Shown: piece after piece, positions 11,930-23,331 of the stretch
Layout of the letters: the number at the start of each line of letters is the position of its first letter
How positions within the stretch are numbered: position 1 is the first letter of the stretch
Assembly: GCA_030077755.1 (NCBI GenBank)
Contig: JAQJZZ010000005.1
Location: 682,001 to 746,000, forward strand
Length of the DNA stretch: 64,000 bases
Direction: 5' to 3'
Source: Filosporella fistucella
Taxonomy: Eukaryota; Ascomycota; Leotiomycetes; Helotiales
Position numbers and translations under genes: made by a program
Notes under the pieces: model-generated
Seen by the model: only the letters and a program-made list of their open reading frames with translations
Told to the model about the DNA's origin: nothing
Database searches by the model: none

Positions 11930-13030
11930 TACGATTAGGCTTTTCACAGGGTGTAGCACACTGGAAGCAATAAATTCTCTAGTCAGACGGAGGTTGAGTT
12001 CTTTTTTGGGCTGCATAACGAAGTCTTTCTTGGGTTGGACCGGTCTCAGGTCTCTATAACCAGATATTTCCCACGAGACATCTGGAAGCACACAACAGTA
12101 CACGGCTCCCATGAGTATTCTCGTTTGGATGGGTCAGGAGAACTGCTGCCTGTGACAAGTTCCATAATAGCACATCATGTTGTGTAGCTGCCTTCCACAG
12201 CCGCTGCCTGAAGGATGCCTCTGAATTTCTTTGAAGGGTGGAAGGCCATATGGTTCTGACTCAGCTCACTGGAATCCGATATCCAGAAGCTCTCTGGCAA
12301 GAAGTCTTCAGATCTGGGGTCTGTGCGATGCCGATAGTCTGAATGTACAATACCGTGGGCACCGGTTATCACGTCGTTGAATTGCAAGGCAAGTCGCGCG
12401 GAGCCTGGGTTGTTTTCAAGCCAAGTACACCGGGATTCTTGTGGTTGTTCGTTCCCTTCTAACTGTATAGAATCGACCCTCGATTAGAATATCTCACATT
12501 TTTTCACATTCCTCACTATGCAATGACCCGCATCTCAACCTGGTAGAAACATATCCTCTTCGTTACCAAGTCCTCCCCGGAGTGGTGAGACACAACGGCT
12601 GGCAATGCTAGGATGTGATTGAACAAATATTCTTCATTTTTCTATCGGAGGCTATATCCTCAATCATGTGAGGCCGTACTATGATTACATACATCAACGT
12701 AGTCACCAAATCCTTTTCTCGTACAAATGAGGGAGGTAATGTCTAGCCACTCAGCGACGAGACTCTATTTTCTCTATTCTCCGACGTCGTGATACGCCGC
12801 CGTATATCTTCCCATCGACGAATCGTGGTTCCAATAGCTGCAGCTTTCCTGTCCCAGAACATCGTTATTCCTTCAGCTCTGAAGGCAATCAGTGGTCAAC
12901 ATTCGCTGGTTTCGCCGTTGTGTTTACCGTGTATGGATTCTCAGGGATCCTATCCTTCACCTTGTGGATATTTCGGGGGGATCAGAGATATCGGCGAAAG
13001 GGCCAGTCACAAGCAATCTGACTGGACAAG
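11930..13030 (+). pseudogene. Decayed membrane-protein gene, family not recognised
   Basis: Long protein-like stretches appear on the plus strand, interrupted by stops and frame changes. 11952-12185 contains RYFPRDIWKHTTVHGSHEYS and GSGELLPVTSSIIAHHVV. About 12240-12345 contains VLTQLTGIRYPEALW. 12346-12462 contains ELQGKSRGAWVVFKPSTPG. 12733-13020 is open but lacks a Met and has one hydrophobic segment (FAGFAVVFTVYGFSGILS) followed by a basic tail. Unrecognised introns could explain one or two breaks, but four in-frame stops in 500 bp point to decay. I do not recognise the family. Confidence 0.4.
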
Positions 13031-14190
13031 TTTATGGGTATTCTCTGGTCTTGTTGATGCATAGGACCTGCGACCATCCTCAGTAAGCAATAACAGCTGT
13101 ACTCACATACGAGGCGCTTCGAAATAGCCTTGTACTTGCCCTATGTCTTCTTATGATTTGATGATAAATAAGCTGCAGACTAACACATCAGACGTTGCGT
13201 ATCACATCCACGGTGCACAACAGCTTTTGAAACTCATTAAATGGTGATGTTTTGTAGGAGCAAGAGAAGCAGAGCTTAGGGCAGCGGTAAAAATGTTGAT
13301 GTGGTCAAGCTGTTGTAGCCAATGAATGGTACCTGCCCAAGTTTTCTCTATTCATAGTAAATAACAGACACCGATGGACGTCAGATTTTTTGGCTTCCTT
13401 GCTCAATTTTGGTCAACCAAACGCAATTGTGTTCCTATTCCCATTCCCAATACAAGAGGCTGTTCACCTTCCATCACAAAATTACAGCTCAAATCCCACA
13501 ATGCATCACCCGGGCTTAACGCCAAGATAAAACAACTGCTTCTCACCACGCGAAAACGAGGGTCTGTGCAGAACGCGCTCGGCTCACGCGTCTTCCTGGG
13601 CAACACCAAATTTGTTTGTGTCTGGAATATCACCCTGTCTAGTTTCAAGCGGTATCCTTAATCGAAAACTATCATGATTTATGTATACATGATTGGTGCC
13701 CGCTCTATATGATTCCTTCTCATGGCCAGTTTAAGGTCGTGGCTAACAAATTGCGGGGATTCTTTGACTGGGAAGAGTCGGTGTGAAACCACCAGAAGCC
13801 ATCGCGACTTCCACTGATAGTGAAGCGACATGCAGCAGGGGCCAGCCCACTCATAACCCTTTATCTTCTGGCCCGCAACCACCTTGTGTATGGATTTCTG
13901 AATATTGAATAATTGTGGGAGTAATTTGCTTTCCCTCCTATTCTATTCAATAACGTCCATTACAAATCAATTGTCAATTACTATTAGCTCCTTCAAAATA
14001 TCCAGCTGTTTCTGCCCGAATTACGATAAAATTTATTGCCAACCACCATCACCTTCCTTCCAATCCGAGCAAAGTGTTGCCCGGCGACGGAAGGTTGAAA
14101 AGACTGTAGATTTTGCAAGATACGATCACTTGTCTTTCTTCACCCAGTATACGAATTATCAAATCCTTTGAATTTCAAAAATAAAACAAT
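13031..14190. other. Intergenic, no gene seen
   Basis: Only short unsupported open frames occur on either strand. It is the upstream region of the CCCH-finger gene. Confidence 0.5.
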
Positions 14191-16781
14191 ATGGAACTTT
14201 CACCAAATGCTGCTCGAGCATTGGACCAGGTGAAGATGGTGTGTACTACGGAATCCTGCATTCTTGAAGCAAGCCACTGATTCTCAAAAAGGGCCTTTAC
14301 ATGCTTTACGGCGCCAACTACTTCACAGAAGAAGAATGGATTAAGGTTGACGGCTTGATCCATAAAGGGAAATACGTTTTCACCAATGGCCCGCCTAACG
14401 TTATCGAGGAAGAATTGATGTCTTTTGACGATTTCGCAGACAAGACCACGACAGCACCCGTGAATCAACCATTCGATACTATTCAACAAGGCACTGTCAT
14501 TGTTGAAGTGCGTTCTATCAATTCTGACAACGCTGAAATGTCGGATCCAGTCGAAACTCCAAACTTCACCTCCGCAGAAGCGTCTTCCGATGAAGAATCT
14601 CCGAAGCTAACCCCAATGTTCGATTTCTCAGAGCCCACGATGTCTGCTACGGACACATCATCTGTACACGAGTCTGCGAAACCGGCACAGCATTCTGATT
14701 TGTTTGAAATGGCTTCTGGCATTGAGCATAAATCCGATACCGACGGTCCACACCTGCCCAAAGAGAATGAGCTCCCCGAACCGGACCACTCTACCACCGA
14801 AATTGAGGCATCCGCATACACAAAACCAGAGGGAACAAAGAGCATCCCGGATATTGAACCAGAACAATTTGTTCCTCCAGAGCGGAAACCGGTTGAAATC
14901 CCTGTGCAAGGAGGACTCGCTTTGGGCTACACACAGGCACAATTGGATGAGGTGAGGCAATTCAATGCAAACCTTACAAAGGCAGGGAAAAAGTCACGTC
15001 CAAAATACACACGGGAAGAAGCGTCTCCAGAACCTTCATGGTCTGCAGAACCTGAACCTCTCCCAAGTGCAAACCATTCAGACCACAACCGGATTCAATC
15101 ATGGGCATCAGAAGTCGATGCGCAAGCTACAATTGCTTCTCCGTCCCCATCTCTGGCTCGTCCAGTAGCTCCCCCAACTCCAATCCAACCTCTTGCAACC
15201 GCTTTCAAGAAAACGTATGGCAAGCCTCCACGAAGCATCAATGACCTCGTCCAACCCAACAATCCCGGATTCAAACCGCTCACTCAACGGTCTGTGTCTC
15301 GCGCTTCAAATGTCACATCTAAGCCTGGGAGCATCGCAATCAAGGGCAAGACTCCAGCTGCTCCAATGATTCATATTGGTCCCGGAAACCCCAAGCTCAG
15401 AGTCCCTGTTGGCACTGTCCTTAAAGCTCAGAGTGACGCACCTGCGAAAGGCATCCAGATGGAAGTCCAGGAAGGAGACCAAATCCGGGTGATGACGCAT
15501 GTGAGCGGAACTATGCATGCAGGAGTCAATCTTCGTACTGGGAAAGACGGCCAATTCTCGGAGAAGATTTTCATGAGACTTTCTAAATCTGCTGCGGGGA
15601 AACTCAAGGAGAATGAAATCAAGCTTGCCAACGAAATGCTGGTGCAACGACAGCAAGATATTGCAAGGCAAAGAAGTCCCAGTTTGTTCAGCAATGGATT
15701 AGATCGTGTGGAGAATATCAATGCTGCAGAATGGGATGAAGAAGTTTCGAGACCAAAGACTACTGCACCTCGAGTGCAGAGACCAGTTCCAAAACCACTT
15801 GGTGGATTGGCGGCGTCGAGATTTGCGGTCTTGTCTGATTATAAGGAAGAGCGAGAGGAGAGCGAAAGTGTAGCCGGAAGCGCAGGGCCTGAGTTTACGG
15901 GGCTCTCAAAAGAGGAGATAGGCAGAGTGATTGATGAGAAGGTATCTAACCCATTTTAGTTGTGCCTCAACTTTTGTGCAATTCATCGACTAACTTATCC
16001 GCAATAGTTCGCCCAGATTCTCGCTGCCCAACGCAATGCCATGTCATCAACTCCCCAACCTCAATCCAGCCGTAAGACCAGATTGAACACTCTCTCAGCC
16101 CCACTTGTTGAGCCAATTCCCAAAACAACAACATGCTGGTTCTGGGCCACTCCCAATAAAGGCTGTCGTTTCACTGCTGATGAGTGTCGCGATCTTCACG
16201 CCATTCTTCCAGTTCAGCCCGGCCAACCAGCCAATTTGCGCATGGGTAAACCATCTTGGGGAGCTCTGGCCGACTCTCTCCCAAAAATCCCTGCTACCGA
16301 TGCAAATGGAAGCTGGACAGAGGCTTCAAGCAAATCAAATCTTGGAACTGCTGGTACATCTCTAGACGTTCACAACAAGACGATGAAAACTTGCTGGTAT
16401 TGGGCCAATGAGCATTGCCAGAACGCTCCTGAGCAGTGTAAGTACCTGCATGCTTACTGTGCCGGCGGTGTAGCTGTGCGTCCGGGACACTGGAGGAAAT
16501 CTGATTGGAATAGATGGGGAAGTCACAGAGAAAATAATAGATCGCTTTCTGGTGATGCCAGGACCGGTTCTTGGGGTCAGGAAAATGAGAATGAGCAGGC
16601 TGGTAGTTTTGAGAGTGTGGATGATGATGGTGAAGAGGGAGACGAAGATGGGGAGCTGATTCTGGAGGAAGTTGGGGATGTGGGAGAGAGCTGGAGACAG
16701 GAGAGAGAGGGGAGCGTGGATTCCAAGTATAGACCTCCACACATCGTGAAGGCTTTGGAAGCACAGGCTGCCGAGTGGTAG
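14191..16781 (+). CDS. CCCH zinc-finger protein, long disordered middle (823 aa)
   Basis: Exons are 14191-14238, 14292-15941 and 16008-16781. Introns are 53 and 66 bp, and the first has a CACTGAT branch-like site. The N-terminus (LYGANYFTEEEWIKVDGLI) is followed by about 450 residues rich in Ser, Glu and Pro. Residues about 350-450 hold a more ordered stretch with alternating hydrophobics (QIRVMTHVSG, GVNLRTGKDGQ). The C-terminal part has two CCCH fingers: CWFW...CRFTADECRDLH (C-x9-C-x6-C-x3-H) and CWYWANEHCQNAPEQCKYLH (C-x7-C-x6-C-x3-H). An acidic region follows. A nuclear RNA- or chromatin-linked role is plausible from the fingers. No orthologue is recognised with confidence. Confidence 0.85.
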
Positions 16782-17468
16782 ACGCTCTCGTATCGCCTCG
16801 TTAGTGCGGATCGATATATTTTTGAAGGTTTTGGTTCGATATGTTTGAAGAAAGTGACCGAGAGGAGAGTTTTTTATATATTGTTGAAATTTTCCTTTTC
16901 CGTCTTTCAAATTTTGCCCCGGGTCAGTAATCACGGATGCTATGTCTCTTGCGCTTGCATGATTATGTTTTCCCTTCCAGTTCGAAAAGAGAGTTGCCGG
17001 ATGAAATTTTCTCTATTTGTGAAGGGCATCGATATTAGCTATATAACATCAACGAGAAACTTAAAATGGTGGGAAATTTACAGAAATATATGGAAGGGAG
17101 AGTCTCATTTAAGTTGAGCAGAACATTGACATAATAACAGATTAGATACGATATTGATATGAAATAACTTCAGTTTGGTAGTTGGTAGCTAAAGTACACA
17201 GAGATGAAATAAAAAATTTAAAGCTATGAACTGAGTCCGTGATGTGAGGAAGAGGACTAGACGCACAGATCACAGAGCAATGAAACATTATATAACTACA
17301 GAAAGAAATGGGACAATCTGTTATCAGTCTAGTAAGATGAAGACACCCAAATTGGAAGCATTTACTCCCTATGCCGAATATGTAAACACCATGCATGACC
17401 ATCAAAACCGAATATCCTATCCCAACGCCAGCCCATTGCACCAACCGCTTGATACCCAGTTTCATACC
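16782..17468. other. Intergenic, convergent 3' ends
   Basis: This lies between the 3' ends of the CCCH-finger gene and atg29. It is AT-rich with no gene seen, and probably holds both 3' untranslated regions. Confidence 0.5.
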
Positions 17469-18973
17469 TCACAAATACTTACTCCTCAAAGCCTGGCTGA
17501 TAGAACTCATTCTACTTGCCATTCCACCACCAGCTTGCATGTTACTAGCTAATGCCTCTTCTAGTGCACTTTGTGTGACGGATGCATCTGTATTTATTAG
17601 TCCCATGTCTTACAAGTCAAGGCAGAAGATGGCAGATATAAAAGATTAGGAAAAAGAACCCACCATCCAAATCACTAAAACTACTCCCCATACTTGGCGT
17701 CCCATCACTTCCTTCCCTCCCCTTCCCTTTTCCACCCGGACTCCGTCCCGCCAACTCCGCCGTCCTCTTCGGACTCAATGGTCCTGCTCCTCTCCTCCCT
17801 TGCAGAACATCAGGTCGCCTAGCTGGCGCTTCACTAGCGCTCGAATCACTTGTTTGACTCTGCACAGCTTCCAAAGATTTCCTATGTGGTCTCCTCGCTA
17901 TATTTCGCGGATCACCTCTCAAAGTAGCGCTAGGATCATGATGTGTATTTTCTGAGGGAGTAGAGAAAGGCATGAATGCAGGCTCGTCATCGTCTTCGTC
18001 TGCGTCTTCTGATTGTGCTAGTTTTGTGCTTGTAAAACGGGGCGGACGACGGAGGAGTCGGGATTGCATTGGTGGGGAGTCGGAGTCTGAGGATGAGGAT
18101 GCGGAGGAGGAGGATGGAGAGGAGAGGGGTGTTGGGCGCGGAGAGCGAGTTGAGGGTTCTATTGCTAGGGATGGGGGACGGGATTTGGGTTTTGGAGAGA
18201 GGGAACGGCGAACAATAGTTGCTTGAGCGGGGCGGGGACTGGTTGGCGGTGGAAAGTTGCGTGATTGAATTGTATTCGCTGATGAGGTTCGGGAGAATGG
18301 TGGTGCTATTAAAATTAGAGTTTACTATTTTTAAGGGAAAGTTGCATTACCATTCTGCCTGCCAACTGGCACATTATCATTTCTCGGTAGCGGGGAGTCT
18401 TTCCTGGTTGATAATGAAGATGCCACTCTCGGACCTAGACATGATAAGCCTCGGAATATTCGCAGACTGTCTTTACTAACCTGCACCACCTGATCCAGTC
18501 CTTCTCATCGATTCACCTCCTGCAGATTCAGTCGTACTGCCTGGTACCGGCGACGGAGCAGCAGATCCTTTCCCTACGCCAACTTTCCTTATTTGAGCTC
18601 GAACTTGTGATAATTGTCTTTCGTAGAGCCATGCTGCCTGCTGGAGGAGGAATGCTAGTGTAACTTCGAATTTGGTCGCTCTGAATAGGTTAGATTTAGT
18701 GGCAACAAAGGGGTAAACTCACAAATAGTTCCCTGGTCGTGTTAGCAGATGATATACAGAATGAATAAGTACTTACAATCGATATCACTGTTCTTAGAAG
18801 CTTTCGATAAGATCTTCCATAGAGCCTTGTCTTTTGAGGCATCCCATTCCACCTAAAAGTATTAGATTCGATTTCAATATATTAGAAATCCTTACCGTTG
18901 GAGGATCAACAAAGTCTCCCCGAGGAAATGGCAACCGTATGAATACGGTATATGATGGATCTGAGCTCGCCAT
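17469..18973 (-). CDS. atg29: Autophagy protein Atg29 (402 aa)
   Basis: Seven exons: 18973-18896, 18852-18777, 18732-18723, 18680-18481, 18434-18351, 18305-17664 and 17587-17469. The N-terminal Atg29 domain is unmistakable once spliced: SSDPSYTVFIRLPFPRGDF, WDASKDKALWKILSKAS, then NYLATKFEVTLAFLLQQAAW and YERQLSQVRAQIRKVG. The C-terminus is the conserved FSDLDDASVTQSALEEAL and ISQALRSKYL. A long Ser/Pro-rich disordered region lies between. Atg29 works with Atg17 and Atg31 as the scaffold that assembles at the pre-autophagosomal structure. Exon 3 is only 10 nt, flanked by good GT and AG sites, and all phases agree. The acidic and basic open frames on the opposite strand here are shadows. Confidence 0.95.
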
Positions 18974-19771
18974 GTTTGTTGAGTGAGGTTGGCACGCCCG
19001 GGCTGATGATGTTTCGATGTTTCTTTATCGGAGCTTCGGCGCTAAGATAAGCCGATCTGCAACGTCAGGGTTTCTCCTTCTTTTGGAGCTGCTGCTAAGG
19101 ACCTCAAGTCCCTGATTTTGTGGAGGGTGAGAACAGCTGACTGAAGTATTAATTGAATAGAAAGATTGAAACATTGGAAGAGAAGGCGAAATATTCCACG
19201 TGCACAATGAGATCGAACCTGAAATGGAGCTTTCGCTTTGAGAAAGAGTAGCCATCTTGACAAAATACAGAAAATTTAGGACTAGTTGTCCAAACAGGGA
19301 TATTGAATAGATTCTTGATCGCTTGGTAGGTTTGCTTACCACAAGCATTAGCATGTAAAGAGATTCATATTTTATGATTTCATCCATACATTCTCGAAAG
19401 TCGCAGCACATCTTGGCAGCCAACCTCGTGAGGTGCTCTGCAGCATGTAGACCGACTCACAAGTCTTTAAACATGACTGAAGAGGCTCACCATATAAAAG
19501 GAGTCTTTATTGAACACATTCCTGCTCTGAACTGTTTGACATGGAAAAAGCTTATGTCTGTAGTCCTATCGAAGCTCTCGATTTTGATGTTCTCAACTTG
19601 GGATTCGCTTAGCATTCAGGCACTCGCTGTGGCCCCATATTTCTCTGCCATCCAACCAGTCACGCTAGATTAGCCACAAACCAGTGGAGCATTTCGCACA
19701 TTTCCAACGCACAAGTGCTGAAGATTGAATAAACCATATAAGCCGTCTCTCCACATCTTTAGGAGATGTTT
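18974..19771. other. Intergenic, atg29 upstream region
   Basis: No supported gene. A 76-codon minus-strand frame starting at 19254 could be an upstream open frame of atg29 but has no recognisable features. Confidence 0.4.
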
Positions 19772-19863
19772 GGTCTTATGGTCTAGTGGTATGATTCTCG
19801 CTTAGGGTTACACCTTAAGTACCAACTTGCGAGAGGCCCCGCGTTCGAGTCGCGGTAAGACCC
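19772..19863 (+). tRNA. tRNA-Pro (anticodon AGG) with intron
   Basis: The acceptor stem GGTCTTA pairs with TAAGACC (19856-19862), with discriminator C19863. The D arm is TCTAGTGGTATGA and the T loop contains GTTCGAGTC. The anticodon stem CTCGC/GCGAG encloses TT-AGG-G, then a 20-nt intron at 19808-19827 in the canonical position after base 37. A T run follows at about 19878, as expected for a polymerase III terminator. Confidence 0.95.
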
Positions 19864-20338
19864 CAATCTACCTAATAGATTTTTTTGATATTTGATATCT
19901 TTGAGGTGTTTCGGGACTGAAATGTGGTCTCTGTAGCATGTTTTATGAGCAAAGATTGTTTTGATATATTTCGGGTCGAACTCGGCCCGATGCTAGCGAG
20001 AAGTTGGAAAGGCTTCGGGCCAACCAGTAAATGAATTTTTTATGCGACGACGAGCCTGGTCCTGCATTCACCATCTCGATATATATCACAGAAGGTTGTA
20101 GTTGGACAAATATATTTACTGACATCGGTATGTTAGAATACTTAGAATAGAGATTTGATAGCCATTGAAGAACTATGTTGAATGTCCTAACTAGCTATTT
20201 ACTGATTTCTACCATGATCATTGAGAAAGACAGAGGGTTCGTAGTCCTCAACACTGCCAACCACCATTCCAATAAGAGCTCTCCTAATATCGCCTCGTAC
20301 ATCAAGTAGTTATTCTTCGTACAATAAGCAAGGAAAAG
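19864..20338. other. Intergenic, no gene seen
   Basis: Apart from the T run just after the tRNA, nothing is recognisable in this stretch. Confidence 0.5.
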
Positions 20339-21059
20339 CTAGTCGGAGTGAGCAAATCTTTTTCCAGCCACGACTCTCTCTGTCGTCACAGGTGCAATCG
20401 CTATGCTGGTTGGAGCTGGGAGCACTGTGACATCTGTAATTGCGACAGCTGGTAGCTCGAGCTCCGTCTCATTTCCAGCAATCCTTGAACCCCAATTGAA
20501 GCAGAACATTCCTGTGGATTCACCATCGAAGTTCAGATTACCGAAATTGTTGAAGATGTGGTCATCTACGAATTTTGTTAGTATTGTCTTCTCGAGTCCA
20601 GAGAGGGAGAAAATTTATGACTTACTCAAATCGCATGATCTTTTTCGCCCATTGCAATTGAACTCATAGATACTACCCTGTACATTTGTGTGGAAAGTCA
20701 TGCTGCATGAATTCATAGCATTTCCGCTGTGATGATTTAGCATTCGACACAAGTGTAAGCAAGAGGATATTCCTACTCTCGCTGCCACTACGAGGGAAAA
20801 GTCAGCCTTTTAATGACATTTTCAGAGGTCCGCACAAGTGCAGACTGAAGACACTTACACGTAGTTCACCGTTTACATTTATGAGAACCCAATTCAATGG
20901 GAGTTCCGTATAGTGCCAGTTGCCTCTGCCATCTGCACATTCGGCACTTATAGCCTTATATTTCGAGGACCAGCCAGCATTTCTACAGGTGTTGATGTAG
21001 CCACCGCCTGCCAAGGCGGTAGAGACACTGGCCACGAGCGCGATGAGTTGAAGTTGCAT
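20339..21059 (-). CDS. Secreted cyanovirin-N-domain (CVNH) protein (195 aa)
   Basis: Exons are 21059-20861, 20787-20626 and 20565-20339, with introns of 73 and 60 bp. A signal peptide ends at about residue 18 (LVASVSTALAG). The mature part reads as a CVNH fold: GGGYINTCRNAG, SAECADGRGNWHYTELPLNW, INVNGEL, a second half with SCSMTFHTN and YEFNCNG, and the typical C-terminal DLNDHIFNNFGNLNF. About 45 residues follow, rich in Val, Thr and Ala. CVNH proteins bind high-mannose glycans in the cases studied. A role in wall recognition or interaction with other organisms is inference. The middle exon is less conserved than the ends. Confidence 0.82.
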
Positions 21060-22297
21060 ATTGAAGTAGGATGCGGCTGCTTAGATTCTGATTCTCAAAA
21101 GGAAGAAGTGATTGATACTCAAGAATAATTGTTAAAGGGGAAGATCTAGCCGTGGATTGTTGGCTATGGAGTGTAGTGACTGTGGTAGTGGAAGGGGTGC
21201 GCCGATATTTATGCATGTACCGTATAGGAAGCAGAATTGTATTTTGCCTTGACTTAGGGAACTCTTGAAAGTCTTACGACTCCAGAAACTTCGGTTCAAA
21301 TCACCCGTACCCGCCGTATGCATGAGTTGTGGCCAAGCAAGGAGCAACCAGAAGACATCCGCCATATGGTTCTTTACGTATGATCCTGTGCTTGTCCGTA
21401 TTTTCTGTTTGAATTTGCATCATAGCAGGATTATACGACACGGGCGAAGTTGAAGGTGATGATTGGCCTTCCTACTGTGCTGTTTTCCATGGAATCTTGA
21501 CGGCCTTCCCATCTTGATCAAGTGCATAGAAGTCGAATGCTTTGGCTGGCAATTTTCACGGGAAACAGACTCAAAGACTTATCACCAAGCGGAGGCGCCA
21601 ATATCTTGTAAGAGAGATCCCTGAGCAAAGGTTGTGGCATTCATGCAAGTGAAGGCAAGTGACAGTTGAACATATTCAAACTTTTGTACACACCTTCCTA
21701 ATAAGATTGGACCTTACCTTCCTTCCAGGCGATTTCTTTGGCCCTTGAAGGTGGAGTTACTTCGACGATCCTCGGTACTGTGGATTCCCCACGGTTGTTG
21801 CATACTTGGCAACACTCCCAATCTCTAGTTCTTGATGATCTATGCGTGGAAACAGCGTATTTCGCCAATTTTTACCCTTTTCACCGAAATGATTGAACCT
21901 ATCAGAGGCTAAAACGCACAGTAACTGCTTGGCTTTCCTGTTAACTCATGTACAGAAGAGCATGCCACCTTCCAAATTTTAACACCTGAAGGGGGTGATA
22001 GCAGTTAAGCGACCCCACGTGTTTATGATTATAGGGGTATCTCCTGACTTCTCTATGTGTGATTTCCTTACAGTCACTGCGAAGAAATGTTTTATGCAAA
22101 ACGTAGTACAATGCGTAAGTGCCTGTTGCAAGATTTCACGTGGGTATTTCTCGAGGATACTTCTAAGAAGGTGATTCGGAGTTTGTATAACAAACACCCT
22201 AATACGCTAAAACATTGTACGGAGAGAGGGGGCCAAGAACAGTGGGTGGCTATTCACAGAACAATATCAAGTTTTGCTAAGGAATACATGTACCTCA
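21060..22297. other. Intergenic, no gene seen
   Basis: No coding or RNA signal is recognised. It leads into the tandem repeat. Confidence 0.4.
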
Positions 22298-22850
22298 AAA
22301 GGCCACTTTTTTCTGCATCCAGTAGGTAGAGTAGCATAACTAATCTTCTGTATTTCTATACCTGGCAGTTGCGGACCGAACCTATTTTTGCGGCACAGAA
22401 AAATTGATCCATAAGATCCCTTGGCATCAAACCAAAAGATTCCAACTTTTCCGCTGTACGCGTGATACTCCTAACAATCACATTGCAAAATTATCTCTGC
22501 GGCACAGGAAACTTGCCCGATGGTATCTCTTGGCAATAAATCAAACAATTTGAATTTACCCGCTGTACGTCTATACCTAACAGTCACAGTCCTCCGAACC
22601 TATCTCTACGGCACAGAAAAACGTGGCCGACAGTATCTCTTGGCAGCGAAACCACCAAATTCAAAGAACAAAACACTCTCAAGTTTAAAGTAAGTATAGT
22701 AAGCGAAATTGGTTTCAAGACTCTAATTTGAGCTCAGACTACCTAATTTCTAGCCTGAAGTTGAGTTCGTTATGTCCTAAGTTTTTCTTCGAAGATGTTG
22801 AAGTGTCGAAAACCAGCCACTTTTTCTGTGCCGTAAAGAATATACACCAA
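22298..22850. repeat. 109-bp tandem repeat, three degenerate copies with reverse-oriented half copies
   Basis: The core CGGCACAG occurs at 22391, 22500 and 22609, exactly 109 bp apart. Each core is followed by a GGTATCTCTTGGCA-like segment, and copies one and two also by a CCGCTGTACG-like segment. Reverse-complement relatives of the core region lie on both sides, at 22301-22316 (GGCCACTTTTTTCTGC) and 22814-22833 (GCCACTTTTTCTGTGCCG). No open frame covers it. It may be a remnant of a small non-coding mobile element or a local duplication. Confidence 0.7.
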
Positions 22851-23331
22851 GAAGCCAGGTGAACCAATCAATAATCTCGTGCTCGAATCTCCTGGTTATA
22901 CGTTTCTAGAATATGCAAAAAATCATTTGATTCACGGTTGCAGGACTTGGCCGCATAATTTCGTTTCAACTGCAACCCTATGGTGGACTGATGTTTTCTC
23001 AAGCAAGTGGCAAGAATCGCGAGGTTTAAAGATATCAAGGATGGTTTAGCTTGATGACTGCATCGGGCAGGTAGGTCATTTCTTGGAATATGCATCAGCT
23101 CATAGCTATAACCAGTATGTTTGTGGTGAGAAGGCATATCAGATAGATAAATTGAAGTATAAAGAGCATTAGATTTCCCAAGTTCTTGTGTACTATTCTA
23201 GTAGGTCAAACATTCAGATTCACTCGACTCCTCTTGCTCAAATTCCATTTGAACTCACCACTCAAAGTAAGCATTTTCACGTCACTTCTCTCCATGGTCA
23301 TACTAACAACTAGCCTGTCAGAAAATATACA
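22851..23331. promoter_or_regulatory. Upstream region and 5'-UTR intron of the small secreted protein gene
   Basis: A likely 5'-UTR intron begins at 23267 (GTAAGC), has a TACTAAC branch site at 23301-23307, and ends at TAG 23313 or CAG 23321, just before the ATG at 23332. Confidence 0.5.

Noticed and set aside
17972..18226. Plus-strand acidic/Gly-rich open frame
   Set aside because: It lies wholly opposite the Ser/Pro-rich exon 6 of atg29, whose C-terminal motifs are conserved.
19025..19423. 132-codon minus-strand frame upstream of atg29
   Set aside because: No recognisable features and composition unlike the coding genes; at most an upstream open frame.
22298..22850. CRISPR-like array
   Set aside because: A 109-bp period with degenerate copies, no conserved short repeat plus unique spacers, and a eukaryotic context.
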